Of a stretch of 64,000 nt of DNA, positions 1-11,645 are shown piece after piece. The notes under the pieces are model-generated. The model worked only from the letters and a program-made list of their open reading frames with translations, made no database searches and had not been told where the DNA came from. The stretch is taken from positions 64,244-128,243 of the forward strand of contig RDEW01000061.1 of assembly GCA_011109175.1 (NCBI GenBank), given 5' to 3'. Numbering within the stretch: the stretch's first letter is position 1; each line of letters starts with the position of its first letter. The position numbers and the translations under genes are program-made. Origin of the DNA: Dicyema japonicum (lineage: Eukaryota > Dicyemida > Rhombozoa > Dicyemidae).

Positions 1-108
1 GATTCATTAATTTTCGAATGTTTTCATAATAATAAATTATAGATTTTAACTAATAATTTATTTTGCTTTTGTTATAAAACATTTTATTAATTTAATAATT
101 TTGGTGAC

Positions 109-894
109 ATGGATGCACTTCGTGCAGAGAGTGAAAATATGGTTTTTCCTAAATAAAAATCGTAGAAATGTTTTGAATGTGGTGGACCTAATCCTCAATG
201 GGTTAGTGTGACCTACGGAATATGGATTTGTCTGAATTGTGCTGGTGCTCATAGAAGCTTGGGAGTTCACATTAGGTAATGCATTTTACTTATATAGTTT
301 TGTGCGTTCAATAACAATGGACATTCTAAAACACGACGAACTTGCCCGAATGAAAGTTGGGGGAAATAAAAAGGCTAGACAGTTTTTTGAAAGTAATCTC
401 CCTTCAGATTATCAGAATTGGGATCTCTCACAGAAATATAGCACGTCTGAAGCTGCCCAATACAAACAGCAGCTTATTAATGAGAGTGGAATTGATCCTA
501 TTCAGTTTAATCAGAGCAGCTACCACAAGACATCTGACCAAATTGGAATTAATCGTCCTCAATTTAGTCAGACTAATTACTATAAGACTTCAGATCAGAG
601 TGGAATTGATCGTACTGGATTTAATCAGACTAACTTTTGCTATACCTCAGATACGAGTAATAGATTTGTTCCATACAATAATGTGAGTAATAATCAATTA
701 TACAATGATAACAATATTTCTACCCAATTGAGCGGTTATATTGATGATATAAAGCAATCAGTGATGACAGTATTGATACTTTGATTTTGTAGGGGTGGAA
801 GAAAATTAAAGATGGCACTTATCGCATTGTTAGTGACTTTACTGAGGATAGACAGAATAAGCAATTTAATAATAAATGGAATAATAATTATTAA
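109..894 (+). CDS. ARFGAP1: ArfGAP1-like GTPase-activating protein for Arf
   Basis: Stimulates GTP hydrolysis by Arf1 on Golgi/COPI membranes (family knowledge). The ATG at 109 opens a four-exon model with introns at 142-165 (24 nt), 276-297 (22 nt) and 770-792 (23 nt); 717 exonic nt give 238 aa. The first 90 residues hold the ArfGAP zinc finger CFECG...CLNC, the segment [11 protein letters not shown], the arginine finger in HRSLGVH, and the ArfGAP1-type stretch SFVRSITMD followed by [15 protein letters not shown]. The middle is low complexity with three tandem 19-aa repeats. The last exon ([12 protein letters not shown]...) resembles the amphipathic lipid-packing tail of ArfGAP1. Shorter than the roughly 400-aa vertebrate protein. 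ALG10 starts only 16 bp after the stop. Confidence 0.93.
484..655 (+). repeat. three 57-nt tandem repeats inside ArfGAP1
   Basis: Three in-frame copies of a 57-nt (19-aa) unit begin near 487, 544 and 601. Each encodes a variant of G-I-(D/N)-x3-F-(N/S)-Q-(S/T)-x-(Y/F)-x(2)-TSD. They lie between the catalytic domain and the C-terminal amphipathic exon and probably form a disordered linker. Confidence 0.85.
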
Positions 895-910
895 TAAATT
901 TATTTTTAAT

Positions 911-2113
911 ATGATTTTTTTTGCTTTTACTGTACCCTTTTTTGTTGGAGTTTTCATTCTTTGGCAAATAAGATATGTTCCACCTTACATGGATGAAATA
1001 TTCCATATATGGCAGACCAAGAAATACTGTGATGGTCAATACAATTATGTACATTTATTATGATCAGTATAGTACCATCACAAAATAACTACTCCTCCTG
1101 GTTTGTATATTATCTCTGCCATACTTGGCAAACTGACCCGATCAGAGTGCTCCCCAATATTCCTTCGTTCAATCAACTTTGCTTTCTCTTTATTAAATTT
1201 GATTATTATTTATCAACTGGACTTATCCAATACTCCTACGCTTTCCTCATTCAGTCAATGGCTAGTATTCCCTCTTTATTTCTTCTCTTTTCTTTTTTAT
1301 ACAGACCACCTTTCTCTTTTATTTGTTCTTCTTCTCATTCGAAATCGTCATTCTCCCCCATTAATTGTTCTTATTCTTTCATTATCAACCGTCCTTATTA
1401 GACAATCTAACATTGTTTGGGTGTTCTATTCCTATCTCCTTCCATACTGTCAACGTATTCCAACTATTAAACAACTCCTTTGGGATGACTGGCCTTTTGT
1501 GTTAACTGGATCTGCTACATTTGCGTTCATTTTATATAACGGATCATTAGCATTAGGAGATAAGACTGCACATCAACCAGTTCTTCATATCTGCCAAATG
1601 TTTTACTTTATTACATTCATATTTATCCTTAATATACACCAAACTATCCATCACTGTAAATTATGCTTATCAATTCCACTTACTTTCCTTATTCTAGTTT
1701 TCATATATTTTTTCAATTATGAACATTTATATTTAGTATCTGACCATCGTCACTATACGTTTTATATTTGGCGTCATTTTTTTAAACGATTTACTTTACA
1801 ACCATATATTTATGCCCCCGTTTATTATATTGCTCTTAATTGGTTTTTTTGTTATTTTAAAGGATATTGGTCATTTTTGTTTTTCTTTTGCACATTTTTG
1901 GCAGTCGTTCCCAACAAATTGTTTGAACTCCGCTATTTTATAATTCCAGCTGTTCTTATTACTCGGCAAATGAGAATGAATGAAGAATATTCTCACAGTC
2001 TCTTACTTCATGTCATGTTTCTTGTTGCATTTAATATGCTCACAGTTGTTGTCTTCATTTACTTTCCATTCTACAGTAATGCGTATTCTTCACTACAAAG
2101 ATTTATGTGGTAG
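911..2113 (+). CDS. ALG10: ALG10/DIE2 alpha-1,2-glucosyltransferase
   Basis: ER membrane enzyme that adds the third and last glucose to the dolichol-linked oligosaccharide used for N-glycosylation (family knowledge). Two exons: 911-1048 and 1073-2113, with a 24-nt intron; 392 aa. After an N-terminal membrane segment comes the family hallmark PYMDEIFHIWQTKKYC, then, across the intron, a short loop and KITTPPGLYIIS (ALG10: PMITTxPGLYL). The rest is about ten hydrophobic segments rich in F, I, L and Y. Somewhat shorter than the ~470-aa animal enzyme. An in-frame ATG at 812 lies inside the last ArfGAP1 exon; 911 is preferred because it gives the usual short N-terminus before PYMDEIFH. Confidence 0.93.
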
Positions 2114-2484
2114 AATAACATTCATTATTATTTATTTTCTTTCATTTAATTCTGATAATCTTATCTTTGACTAAAAAGTAGAGAGATTATGTAAATAATT
2201 TTATTTATTTATTACCCCAGACATATAAGTCGCTTTCTTTGCAAACATGATAATTTTCCATCGCTGTGTTTAGTGGGATGCCAATTCCATTCTCATTATA
2301 TGCCCGAATAGTCTCCAATGAGACTCCATTACCTCTAGGCTTATTGTCTTACCCTTACATTTCTTATAGATTAATTTACTTTTGGGAAAGTTTTACGTGA
2401 CAAGCAACAATTGCTTGAGTCTATGTTTACTTGGACTTCAAACTTCATTATTCTCGTTTAAGAGCAGCTTCAACATAGAGATGC
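2114..2484. other. intergenic, nothing recognised
   Basis: AT-rich stretch after ALG10. I see no gene, RNA or repeat that I can support. Confidence 0.5.
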
Positions 2485-3115
2485 TTGCAAATGTACTCAG
2501 GACTATCCCCTATTTCACCAAATGTGACTAAATCGCGCACGTTGACGAAACCTCTTGCTCAAAAGCGTAGCGTAACTTCAACGTCCAAAAATGCTTCATT
2601 GAAGCAGGCCACAATACCTGTCAGATTAGGCGATCTGGGAATTCGCTACTCTATAGATATTTATCTTTCTACTCATCTCTCGTCACTTGATAACCTTGTC
2701 AAGAGGATTCTACACTCCATTCTCGAACTCTCTCGTCCACACATGCGAAACCAGGAGCCCAAAACTCTCAATGGAGTCGATGCGATGTACCGAAAGTAAT
2801 TTGAAGATCTACTGGTCTCATCTAACCAATACCGCCGTGCTTGCTTGTTGTCATGTAAGTCTTCCAAGTGGAGTTTTGGGTACCTTTAGAGATCAAAACG
2901 AGCAAAATACGCTGTCCTACCACTCCCAGTTTAAACATCCAGTTCCCTTACGTCCTCTACGCTCGAATTTCTGGGTCGGCTAGGGAATCGGATTTCTACG
3001 CCCACTAGAGATCTCCGTGAGCACTTCTGGCTACTTGAGCGAATCTCGTTCACAATCCATAGAGAGAACAGCCATGCAGGCAATGCGGTTATCTGTAGCC
3101 CTCATATTGATTGTT
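2485..3115 (+). mobile_element. LINE group A relic, 3' half
   Basis: Broken reading frames on the plus strand match the C-terminal part of the group A retrotransposon protein. PVRLGDLGIR near 2620-2650 corresponds to the post-RT motif LPLRYGGIGIRS of the better copy at 19985-22740. Near 3010-3100, WLLERISFTIHREN corresponds to the terminal motif WLLQLISVAVVRGNA. The zinc-finger and endonuclease segment between them is missing or scrambled, so this is an internally deleted dead copy. Confidence 0.7.
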
Positions 3116-4301
3116 TAACGATTATTAATAAAGTAATTGACCTTTCTATTTACTTGAAATTCTTCTCGGCCAATCTGTTTCTGTTATCATTCTCAGGTGA
3201 TTCATACGGAAAAAGCCCAGTATGTCCACTTCTTTTTTGAGGAGGTCCAAATTTTAACGTTGTATTTAAGTTTAAGTTTGACAAACAAATTGTACAATGT
3301 GGCGCACATAAGTGATTACTATACATAACCTGTTACTCTCCCAGCTTCTGTAGTCCTAAATCAAGATAAATCTAAAAATGATACCGGCGGGATTGTTATT
3401 ACTAGTCTACTGATATCACTCAACTAAATTTTTATTCACTACATCCTTCTTATTTATTAAAACGGGTTATGCATTGCAATCCTGTACTCACTCCAAACAC
3501 AGTATATGCCAAGAGCCAATTTTGAAGGGATATAAATCCGAGTCCATAATGCTTTGGAATCACTAAGTAGACATATTATTCGATATTTTCGTGGTTCTCA
3601 TCTAGACTGCGAGCAATCTTTGTCTCCTGTAGACAGCCAATGGAAACGTTATTTCTCTTATTCTCTTCTACATCTTGAACTATATCATCGAGCATTACAA
3701 AATTAAATAAAGGTATTCCTTGGAATCATATTCTCAAAAAGAATGCTCACTTGTTGATGATTATGTTGAAAAGTTATAATCTAGTGAACTTTTCAATATC
3801 CATCTTTTGTCGCACTTTTTTAATAAACATATTTGACATGGCTCATGTGATACTCTGATTATATCGTTTAGTAATCTTTAGGAATTATTCAGATTCCATG
3901 TAATTGAAACCTTTTATTAGGATTCTCAGCGACTAAGCAAATTATGGTAGTTGTCATAAGACAATCGAGGCTAAAAATCAAAAAAGTCATAATAAATATG
4001 AATAAAGCTGTCTCTACAAAAAAATAAAAGAACCTGAAAATAAGTAAGTAAATCCAATTTCTGTTTTTAAACACCAATATTTATTAAACAGTGAAACAAA
4101 TTAGGGTTCAGTTGCTAAAAGATGTGAGTATCCCCATACGTGGCGATTCCAATATATCTATTTTCTAATCAGTCATTTTTCTCGAAATGTAGTCAGTAGG
4201 ATAACAAACTCAATTCGAAAAATTATTACCAATATAAAATGGATAAACTTTAAACTTATATTAAAAAAATATTAAGTCAAAACAGCGTCATTAAAAATTT
4301 C
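3116..4301. other. AT-rich intergenic, no supported gene
   Basis: Mostly AT-rich with frequent stops. A plus-strand open stretch around 3540-3705 (containing ESLSRHIIRYFRG and WKRYFSYSLLHLELYH) reads like decayed coding sequence, possibly retroelement, but matches no family I can name. Confidence 0.4.
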
Positions 4302-7119
4302 TCATATATTTCTACAAATATTTCGATTCTATATTTGAAATAAATATCAAACCTTATTTTTCTGTCTTTTTGAGAGATATTTGCGTAAACTAATACCACT
4401 ACACATATCCCCCACATCATTTTCAGGAATCAAAGAATCGAATTCTTTTAAGCATGACTCAGTTGAACATCTAAAACTGACATACTATTTATTTTATAAG
4501 TAATACTTTGGACTTTTTGAAAGCATCTGAATGATGAGTTTTTCCTGTTTGGACGACAAAATGGTTTTATAGTCAGTATTAATTTTTCGACTGTTAAGAA
4601 GAATGAATAATACAACCCCAACAGACCTGACATAGTAATTTATATTTACCAAATATCGCTATTTGCATGAGGTACTTTCGTTTGTAATATTTCTGGGGCA
4701 GAATATTCTTCGTCAGCAACAAAGTTCGGTGGTAACTCCAATTCTCTGCTAACAAACTCAAATCCTCCTAATTTAACGAATGTCTGACTATTGTTCCGAT
4801 GAACATATAAAGATTCAGGCTAAGCATACTTTGATATAAAATACTTTAATGTTATAATGATTTACTCCTCGATGTTGAAGGAAAAAAAGACCGCGTAATA
4901 TTTGAGCTACAAAAAACAGAACTATGTGTTGAGGATATTCTTGATAACTCGTGAGATATTCAAAAAGATTTTCAAAACTATACTTTAAAAATATAATACT
5001 TATCTGGATCACAGTGATTGTACTCCCCGGTGTTAAAAAACAACCGTAAAGAGAAATAAATTGAAAACTACGACACTCCGTCATAATTTCAAACATTTTT
5101 GAAATTTGATTACAAAACACCGCAGAAAATATACAAGAAATAAGATATTTGTTCTTCATATATAAAGAACATGGACATTTCAATTTCTTTTTTGAATTAA
5201 ATTTGTAGTATTTGAATATATCTGACCGGAAAATAACATTCATTGAATTAGAAGTAGAAGATTCAGGAGTAATCGGTGGAGATGAAGGTGACTCAGAATA
5301 ACGTGTATTGTTCAGAACAGAAACAATTCTAAATGAGTATGATTTATGATGCGAAAGACCATCAACGTGGTAGTAAGAACAATTCAAATTCAAAGCAATG
5401 GAAAACCATTTATCATTTTCAAGTATCTCCAAATCATATGTTTCTTGCTCATTTTTCTTAACAAAAGCATCAGTCCAATCGACTTTTAGTGTTCCTTTAC
5501 CAAATAATGAAACTTTTGGAGCTTCATATATATTCAAATTATCTATAGTTAATTTAATTGTTATACTCGGTAGAACAGTCAAAATTCCACTCGTCTTAGT
5601 TTTACCATATTTATTGCTAACTTCAGCAATGTATTCTCCCCCATCCTCTACCACTAAGGATGATATCTTTAAGATAATATTTAGCACCAACCTGAAGATA
5701 ACAGCAATATCCAATATTTTCTACTTTTGCCCTTTCAGGCAAATCACTATCCTTCTTTATCCATTTAACCATTGGAAGGTCCAAACTGAAAAATTCAAGT
5801 CTCATGTTTGCACAATGTCCAACAAAACCAGTGATTCCTTCAATTGCACTTACTGTTGGTATTTTGGTATTCTATAATATTTTCATAATTCAAACAATTT
5901 CCGACTTGCTTTCTAACATAAAGGAGATCATGGGAGATATTTCGTAGGTGTTATATTGAATATTTGTATCTTTCTTATCCATAGATGGATCGAGAAGGGC
6001 TAATGTGTAAAATTTAATCTAACCTGTAAGAAGATCACAACGATTATACACCATTGACTCAAATTTGTCAAGCCATGTTTTAAATGCGTCCTTATCATCG
6101 AAATCAAAGATATATTTGTTATCATTTGACACATTAACAATAAGAAACTGATTACTTGTCTGTTTTTCAGTAATTTTTATTTCCAATGATGAAATCTATT
6201 ATTATAGAAAATATTACAGGTATTAACGCCACAAATTCATAATTTGGTAAGTCATACTTTTCGACATGAGGCGATACTGTAGTAATCACCAAACTATTTT
6301 CAAACAGGAAAACGTGTCGTTTGATATTTTCATTGTTGTGATGAATATAAATGGGGGTCTGTAAAAAGAGCGGTCCTGTGCGGTAAGTTTACCCTTAATG
6401 TCAAAAGAAGAGTAAACGGGAAAGTTTTTAATACGAGTGACACACATCATGTCGTTAGCATTAGCCGGTATGGCTGATATATTAGTAATAGCTTCACTTA
6501 TGACAGTAACGTCACACTCTTGTTTTAACAAATACTTTTTGATATCCTGGATTTTATTTGTAATAGATTACTTGCAAAAATAGCTGATATTTCATTATAC
6601 GTTGTACTGGACGTATTATGATGTCTTTTACATCACGAGTTATCAGAGGATTCTTTGTCATTATGCTCTAAAAGTGATAACGCAATATCAACCGCGAAAT
6701 ATTCTTCATTTTCCCCTGCTAAAAAGTTGGCTCTGCTCGAATTTTCGCAATAACGCACATACATATGAAAGTCCCGTTTGTAATGAGTGAAGAGCGTTGC
6801 AATCTTAAATGGATCATAGTCACATCCCTCCAATGCCTTATAGAATACACTATTATCAATCTTAACACAATACTTTTCGTGCCATTCACATATTTGCAGT
6901 ATATTCGCGAATATTATGTTTATTTTGTCCTGTTCTTGGATAGGATATTCATTCATTGTTGGATAGTATTGCTATTTAGTTATCCCACTTTAATACATAT
7001 TTGGCCTGATTTAAAACTTCTATATACTCCTTTTCCGAATTTATAAGCTCTTCCATCGTAAAATATAACTTTTCATTATATTTCTAGTATAAACAGAATA
7101 CCCCAACCTTTGCTTCCAT
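4302..7119 (-). CDS. minimal Trio/Kalirin-like RhoGEF-Ig-FN3-pseudokinase
   Basis: Model of about 834 aa with 13 introns (17-30 nt); exonic length 2505 nt is divisible by three. An in-frame TAA lies 12 nt before the ATG at 7119. Order: DH domain (EELINSEKEYIEVL, ANILQICEWHEKY, RDFHMYVRYCEN, IIIRPVQRIMKYQL), PH domain (NDMMCV...KRHVFLFENSLVI...FKTWLDKFESM), I-set Ig (VKWIKKDS...DGGEYIAEVSNKYG), FN3 (LKVDWTDAF...SYSFRIVSVLN), kinase fold (LYGCFLTPGST, QILRGLFFLQHRGVNHYNIK, YSAPEILQ, SDIWSVGV). This is the C-terminal half of Kalirin/Trio; Sec14, spectrin repeats, first GEF and SH3 are absent. The catalytic HxD aspartate is Asn (HYNIK), the next Asn is Ser (PESLY), DFG is replaced by GGF, and no glycine loop or VAIK lysine is visible: probable pseudokinase. 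The last 24-nt intron (4329-4352) is optional; without it the stop is at 4347-4349. Confidence 0.9.
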
Positions 7120-7289
7120 ATCAAAAGTTTACCGCAAATTAATTAAAATATTAACCAAGCCGATTAATTCACGTCATCATTGACAGTTAATACAATTACT
7201 TTTTATTTAGAGTGACTATTCATTAAATTTAATAAAATTATCGAATATTTTACAGAATAATATATCTAATTAGCATACTTAATTTTCAA

Positions 7290-8760
7290 TTCAATCAATC
7301 AGGAACTTAGCTGCCAGTCCGCCTGACATCCATAATGCTATAATAGTCAAACTGACATCCGCAATGCTTTCAATAGCATTCGCAGGGATAGAATCAGAAG
7401 CTAGCATCTCCAGGATCCCGGAAATTAGCAGGATGGTGAAACTTTCATATGGTTCCCCATGCATGCTGATCTTCTGACAGCACACCATCGAATCCAAGAC
7501 TGGAGTCCAACAAGGCGATTCCATTGGCCCCCTACTCTTTGTCTTGGGCATCGATTTTACAGCTTCAGCTATCAGAACCCTAATGGACTTATGGTAGCTG
7601 AATGGTGAGACCATCGGAGGGAATTGGGAATTGGTCGGCGCCATCTCTGCTCTTGCAGCACTTGGGTTGGAACCGAATCCGTCAAAATTTGAAATCATTA
7701 ACGTCTCAGGAATTTTCACCTTGACTCCTTTTTCTTCTACGGAAAGCCCTATGTTTCACAGACATGGACTCCTTAAGAACCATCAACAAGAAGTTGAGGA
7801 CTGCATTTGAAGAAACACTCAACATTTATTTTGATAAAACTAGATAGATCCACCACTTCGCTACGGAGAAATCGGAATACGCTCACCACTAGAACTCGCC
7901 TTCCCGGCCTTTCTATCTTCGATATATGATTTCAGTGATCCTACGCTACATTAACGGATCGGACGGTGAACCAGTGGCATGCACGGCTCAGGAAGTCTGG
8001 ACGCGATTAAATGTAGGATTCCTGAAGAACCCTAATAAAAAACGAGAGTGGGACAAGCTTTTATGCTCAAAGATCATAGATGAGATAAAACTTGAACTTG
8101 ATCAGTATCGTCTGGCTTGTCTGGCTTCTATATTGATGAAAGAAAGTGGTGCATGGCTCAACATTACCATGCACCTCACCTGGACGCTATTGGATTACGA
8201 CGTCACGAGAATTGGGGTTTGCGTCTGCCTTGGAATGGATGATTGCGCGATCAATCGCTGTAGAATGGTCGACTTGGGAGGTCTTCAAGCTCTCTCATGC
8301 AGGAGTTGAGTCTAAGACACAGTCAAATCAACGGAGTTATTGTGTGAGGACTAGAAGCGGCCGGATTTCCTGTGCAGTTGGAGTCTCTCGGATTGACTCC
8401 AGCCAACAAAAGACCTTACGGAACAACTCTCTTCCCATGGCAAAGTTCTAGATACCTTTGCTTGGGACGCTACCTGTGTGGATAGCCTCTCTCAAACCTT
8501 GCAACAAGCCCAGGCTCTGCTTCAGAAAAGGCTGCGACGCTAAAGAAGAAGAAATATGAATGTATAGTCCATCTTTGAACCAATCGCCGTGGAAAACTCA
8601 GTATTCTTAGGAAGCAGATCACTAATTCTATTGAACCGTATCGGATCGCTTATCGCAAAAAGGAAAAAAGAGAAATGAGATAGCTTATTGAGCGCATTTC
8701 CTTGCGGATCATCGCGAGAAATGCGTTTTCGATTCTGGGAGCAGCCAGTAGTCGTTAACT
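7290..8760 (+). mobile_element. LINE group A copy, RT to C-terminus, frameshifted
   Basis: Plus-strand frames follow the group A protein from the RT domain onward: KLSYGSPC then ESKTGVQQGDSIGPLLF (7430-7560), ALGLEPNPSKFEIIN (7650-7700), PPLRYGEIGIRSPLELAFPAFLSS (7850-7920), an open stretch at 7926-8309 ending in GGLQALSC, and the terminal LIERISLRIIARNAFS near 8680-8735. The YLDD catalytic box is lost (LW-stop-LNG). Several frameshifts and stops show it is dead. The opposite-strand frame at 7291-7719 is its shadow. Confidence 0.85.
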
Positions 8761-9060
8761 GTTAGTTTTTAAATTTATTTTGGTATTAAAAAATGCTAGT
8801 TCGATAATCATACATGAATAATTAATTTACATTAATTTGCATGCAGATAATTCAATTAAGTGGTGTAGAATTTGGATAAATTGTTCAATTGCAGTCTAAT
8901 TACCGTGAAAAGATATAGGTTATTGAAAAAATTTTCAGCACCAATTTTGAAAATCGCAAATAGAACTAGAATATAAAATGAATGTAAAATATAATAATTA
9001 ACTATTATTATCGCGAATAACTAACTAAATTGACCTAGAAAATATATCCAAAGTTATTCA
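8761..9060. other. AT-rich spacer
   Basis: AT-rich sequence between two retroelement relics; nothing recognisable. Confidence 0.5.
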
Positions 9061-10350
9061 TTGATCGCACGCAACCTAATGGGATTTGATCCTTGCACAT
9101 TTCATTATATCGATACGGCGGCAGTAGACCATCTAAATAGTGTAATCCTCAGAACAGCAAAGCTGTTTGTTTCCCGAGCAGTGTATAAATGCTATAAATC
9201 TACGCTCAACTAATAACATGAAGTATTACAACTCTATAAGTCGCAAGGATTTTTCGATGACTCACTCCAGTCGCCTACTTAATATGGTACCTAAAACAAC
9301 CTCATGGATCAAACTCTATACGCATGACGAGGTTACACAAGCAATAAGATCAACGGGGAGCTCTTATACGTGTGATCCCGATGGTATTCCTGGAATTCTG
9401 CTAAAGTATCTTTGAGGTATTGCAATCAGATTGATTACTTTAATTTTTAATTTTCCTCAAACACTAACGCTATCCCTAGCAAATGGAATAACTCACATAT
9501 CATACCCATCTTAAATCCTTGAAAACCGAAATCCTTACCTTTCCACCAGATATCCCTGACGCGTGTGATATTGATCATCATGGAAAAACTTGTGGTTTGG
9601 AAAATTAGACCTCATTTTTCATTTTGCCACTACCAACATGGATTCAGATCTGAGCGATCTACTATACTACACATAACTTCCTTTGCATAATTTATCTCGG
9701 AAGACATCTACGGACAATATTAGTTTAGTTGGACATCAAAAAGGCATTTGATTAAGTCCAGAGAATCCTACTAACGTAAAAGGTCTTCAACACATCCATT
9801 CATCTTTTTTTAAACGATGGATAGCCAGTTTTCTTATCGGAAGAAGGGGACATGTGTATATGCCATTCAAGATCGAGATCCCGTCTTTAACGGTGTACCT
9901 CAAAGATTGCGCCTTTCTCCAACGCTTTTTAACTTATTATTAAACTATATACCCAGCCATGGAGGCCCTAATTCAACGCTTCTAACATATGCTGAGGATT
10001 TAATTATTGCAAGCAGAAACAGATACGTGGATATGGCAAAATTAGAACTTCAGTCTACCTAAACGACATTAGACTTGGCTGTCTTCGAACCGACTATCCG
10101 TGTCCACGGAAAAATCTTCATATACCATTTTACCACCGACTGGAGAAAATAAATATGATAGAATTCGGCCTTTATGGGGATATTATTCGACAGGCAAAAA
10201 CATCTAAGAATGCTGGAAGTGACCTTGACCCACTGCTCTTTTTCCAAAATGTGAAAAACGTTCTGGCAAACGGCCTCCGAAAACTCGGCATCATTTCTAA
10301 ACTCCAGGACCTAGCCGTCACAAGAATGCGCTGCCGTCTTATATAATAAG
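9060..10350 (+). mobile_element. LINE group C (Jockey/CR1-like) RT relic
   Basis: Plus-strand fragments follow a Jockey/CR1-type reverse transcriptase: CDPDGIPGILLKYL (near 9370-9415), a SLTRVILIIMEKLV stretch, HGFRSERSTI (9640), an FDxV-like segment, then GVPQRLRLSPTLFNLLLN and LLTYAEDLIIASRN (9890-10020). The catalytic YADD is YAED here. Frameshifts and stops interrupt the frame. A group B LINE follows on the other strand and group C 3' sequence resumes at 11350, so group B probably inserted into this copy. Confidence 0.8.
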
Positions 10351-10364
10351 CACATTAACGACGA

Positions 10365-11349
10365 TGGTATATACATGTGCCTCCTGAGAGATGGAGTATT
10401 ATTATTACAGCACTTATCGCCTTGCCATAATAGTTATAGCAAAGCATGTGCAATACAAGAAACAATGTTATTAGTTAGCCTCTTCCATCCTCCACGGTTA
10501 CACGCAGTCGATCTCAGCATGTCCAGATCGTCTCCCGTCTTTAGGCATTTCTTCATTCTTTGGAGGTCTTTGTGCAGCATGATAGGTGGGTCATCCTTGG
10601 TCTGCCACGGAAGCATTTGCCCTCGAACATGAAATGGTCCTCCATCGCCACATTAGCCGGGGCAGCAAGATCCATGCGTAGTACGTGACCAAACAGTCTC
10701 CACCGGGCGTCAGTGATTTCCAGGCTTAGAGGCCTACTCTTGCATTTTTTGTAAATACCGGTATTCGAGATTCTGGCTGGCCACTGCATGCCAAATAATA
10801 CTCTAAGCTGTTTTCTGTGGAACCCATCGAGAGCCATTGATTCCGCACCTGTACAGGCCCAAGTACAGTATTGTATGTCAGTATCGGTTTCACAAATGCA
10901 TTGTACATGCGTATCCGCAGATTGACATCTAGTCCTTTCAGCCATCCCTTTTTGAGTTTTCGCATTGCTACTCCTGCAAGTGTTTTCCTTTTGATGATGT
11001 CTTCTGTGTCCCCCAGTAGGGATCCAAGCTTATTAACATGTCGCCAACGTTCATTAAGGATGTTGTCCATTCTTTTGATTTCCGTGATTTCCGTTTTGGC
11101 CCGGTTAACGATGAGGAACCATTCCCCCAGTTTGTCCGGTGTATTTTCCAGCAGATGTGAAAGAGCTTCTGTATCCTCGGATATAAAATCCACATCATCC
11201 GCGTATACGACTTCGTTTATTTTTCCTTCATAGCAAGTTCTTAGATCCTTTAGTGCAGCATCGAGATATATCACAAATAGTAAGGGGGAGAGGGAGTCTC
11301 CCTGAGGAGTGCCGATTGTAGTTTTGAGTATAGAGTAAAAATAATCCAA
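10365..11349 (-). mobile_element. LINE group B copy B1, 5'-truncated
   Basis: Minus strand, starting just upstream of IGTPQGDSLSPLLFVIYL, with VVYADDVDFISEDTEAL, then the post-RT region (RWRLFGHVLRM, CFRGRPRMT) and the terminus NIVSCIAHALL-stop. A one-base deletion (near 10863) and a second shift near 10590 break the frame. The 3' end carries GCTATAA...TATGGC and a TAATAATAATA tail. Almost identical to copy B2 (27500-28435) and cut at the same 5' point. Confidence 0.92.
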
Positions 11350-11645
11350 TTAACTAATTTCTCTTCCCAACTATTCCCCTATTACTTGGCCACGCGGCAA
11401 TCCGGAACAATGGGTCCGGTTTCATCACTCTCTGAGGTTCTTAATCCGATATCTTCTATCAATCAGCACTAGAAGCCGCTAAAACACATAAATTAAGAAA
11501 AAAACTACGCCTCGCCAAAACTGATGAAAGAGGAGCGTCGTGGATTCAGAAAAGCTGTGGGTACTATGGAGGGGCACATCAAAAACCTCTCGAACCTGTT
11601 GAGGTTAGATGTTTTAATTTCTTATTTCTTGGTATTCCTTTTTTG
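11350..11645 (+). mobile_element. LINE group C 3' end, probably continuing 9060-10350
   Basis: Contains the terminal motif ERRGFRKAVGTMEGHIK, matching ERRLFRKLVGTMEDHRR in the group C 3' end at 37195-37590. It lies directly beyond the group B insertion and on the same strand as 9060-10350, consistent with one element split by that insertion. Confidence 0.65.

Noticed and set aside
1060-1401. 113-aa frame overlapping ALG10
   Set aside because: Out-of-frame shadow of the ALG10 second exon.
4302-5000. Active protein kinase
   Set aside because: Catalytic Asp, metal-binding Asn and DFG are all substituted.
6286-6531. Separate small genes in the 4300-7100 region
   Set aside because: All frames join through short introns into one DH-PH-Ig-FN3-kinase protein.
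10871-11233. 120-aa plus-strand frame repeated at 27611-27973 (minus)
   Set aside because: Antisense of the LINE group B protein in both copies; conserved only because the LINE is.
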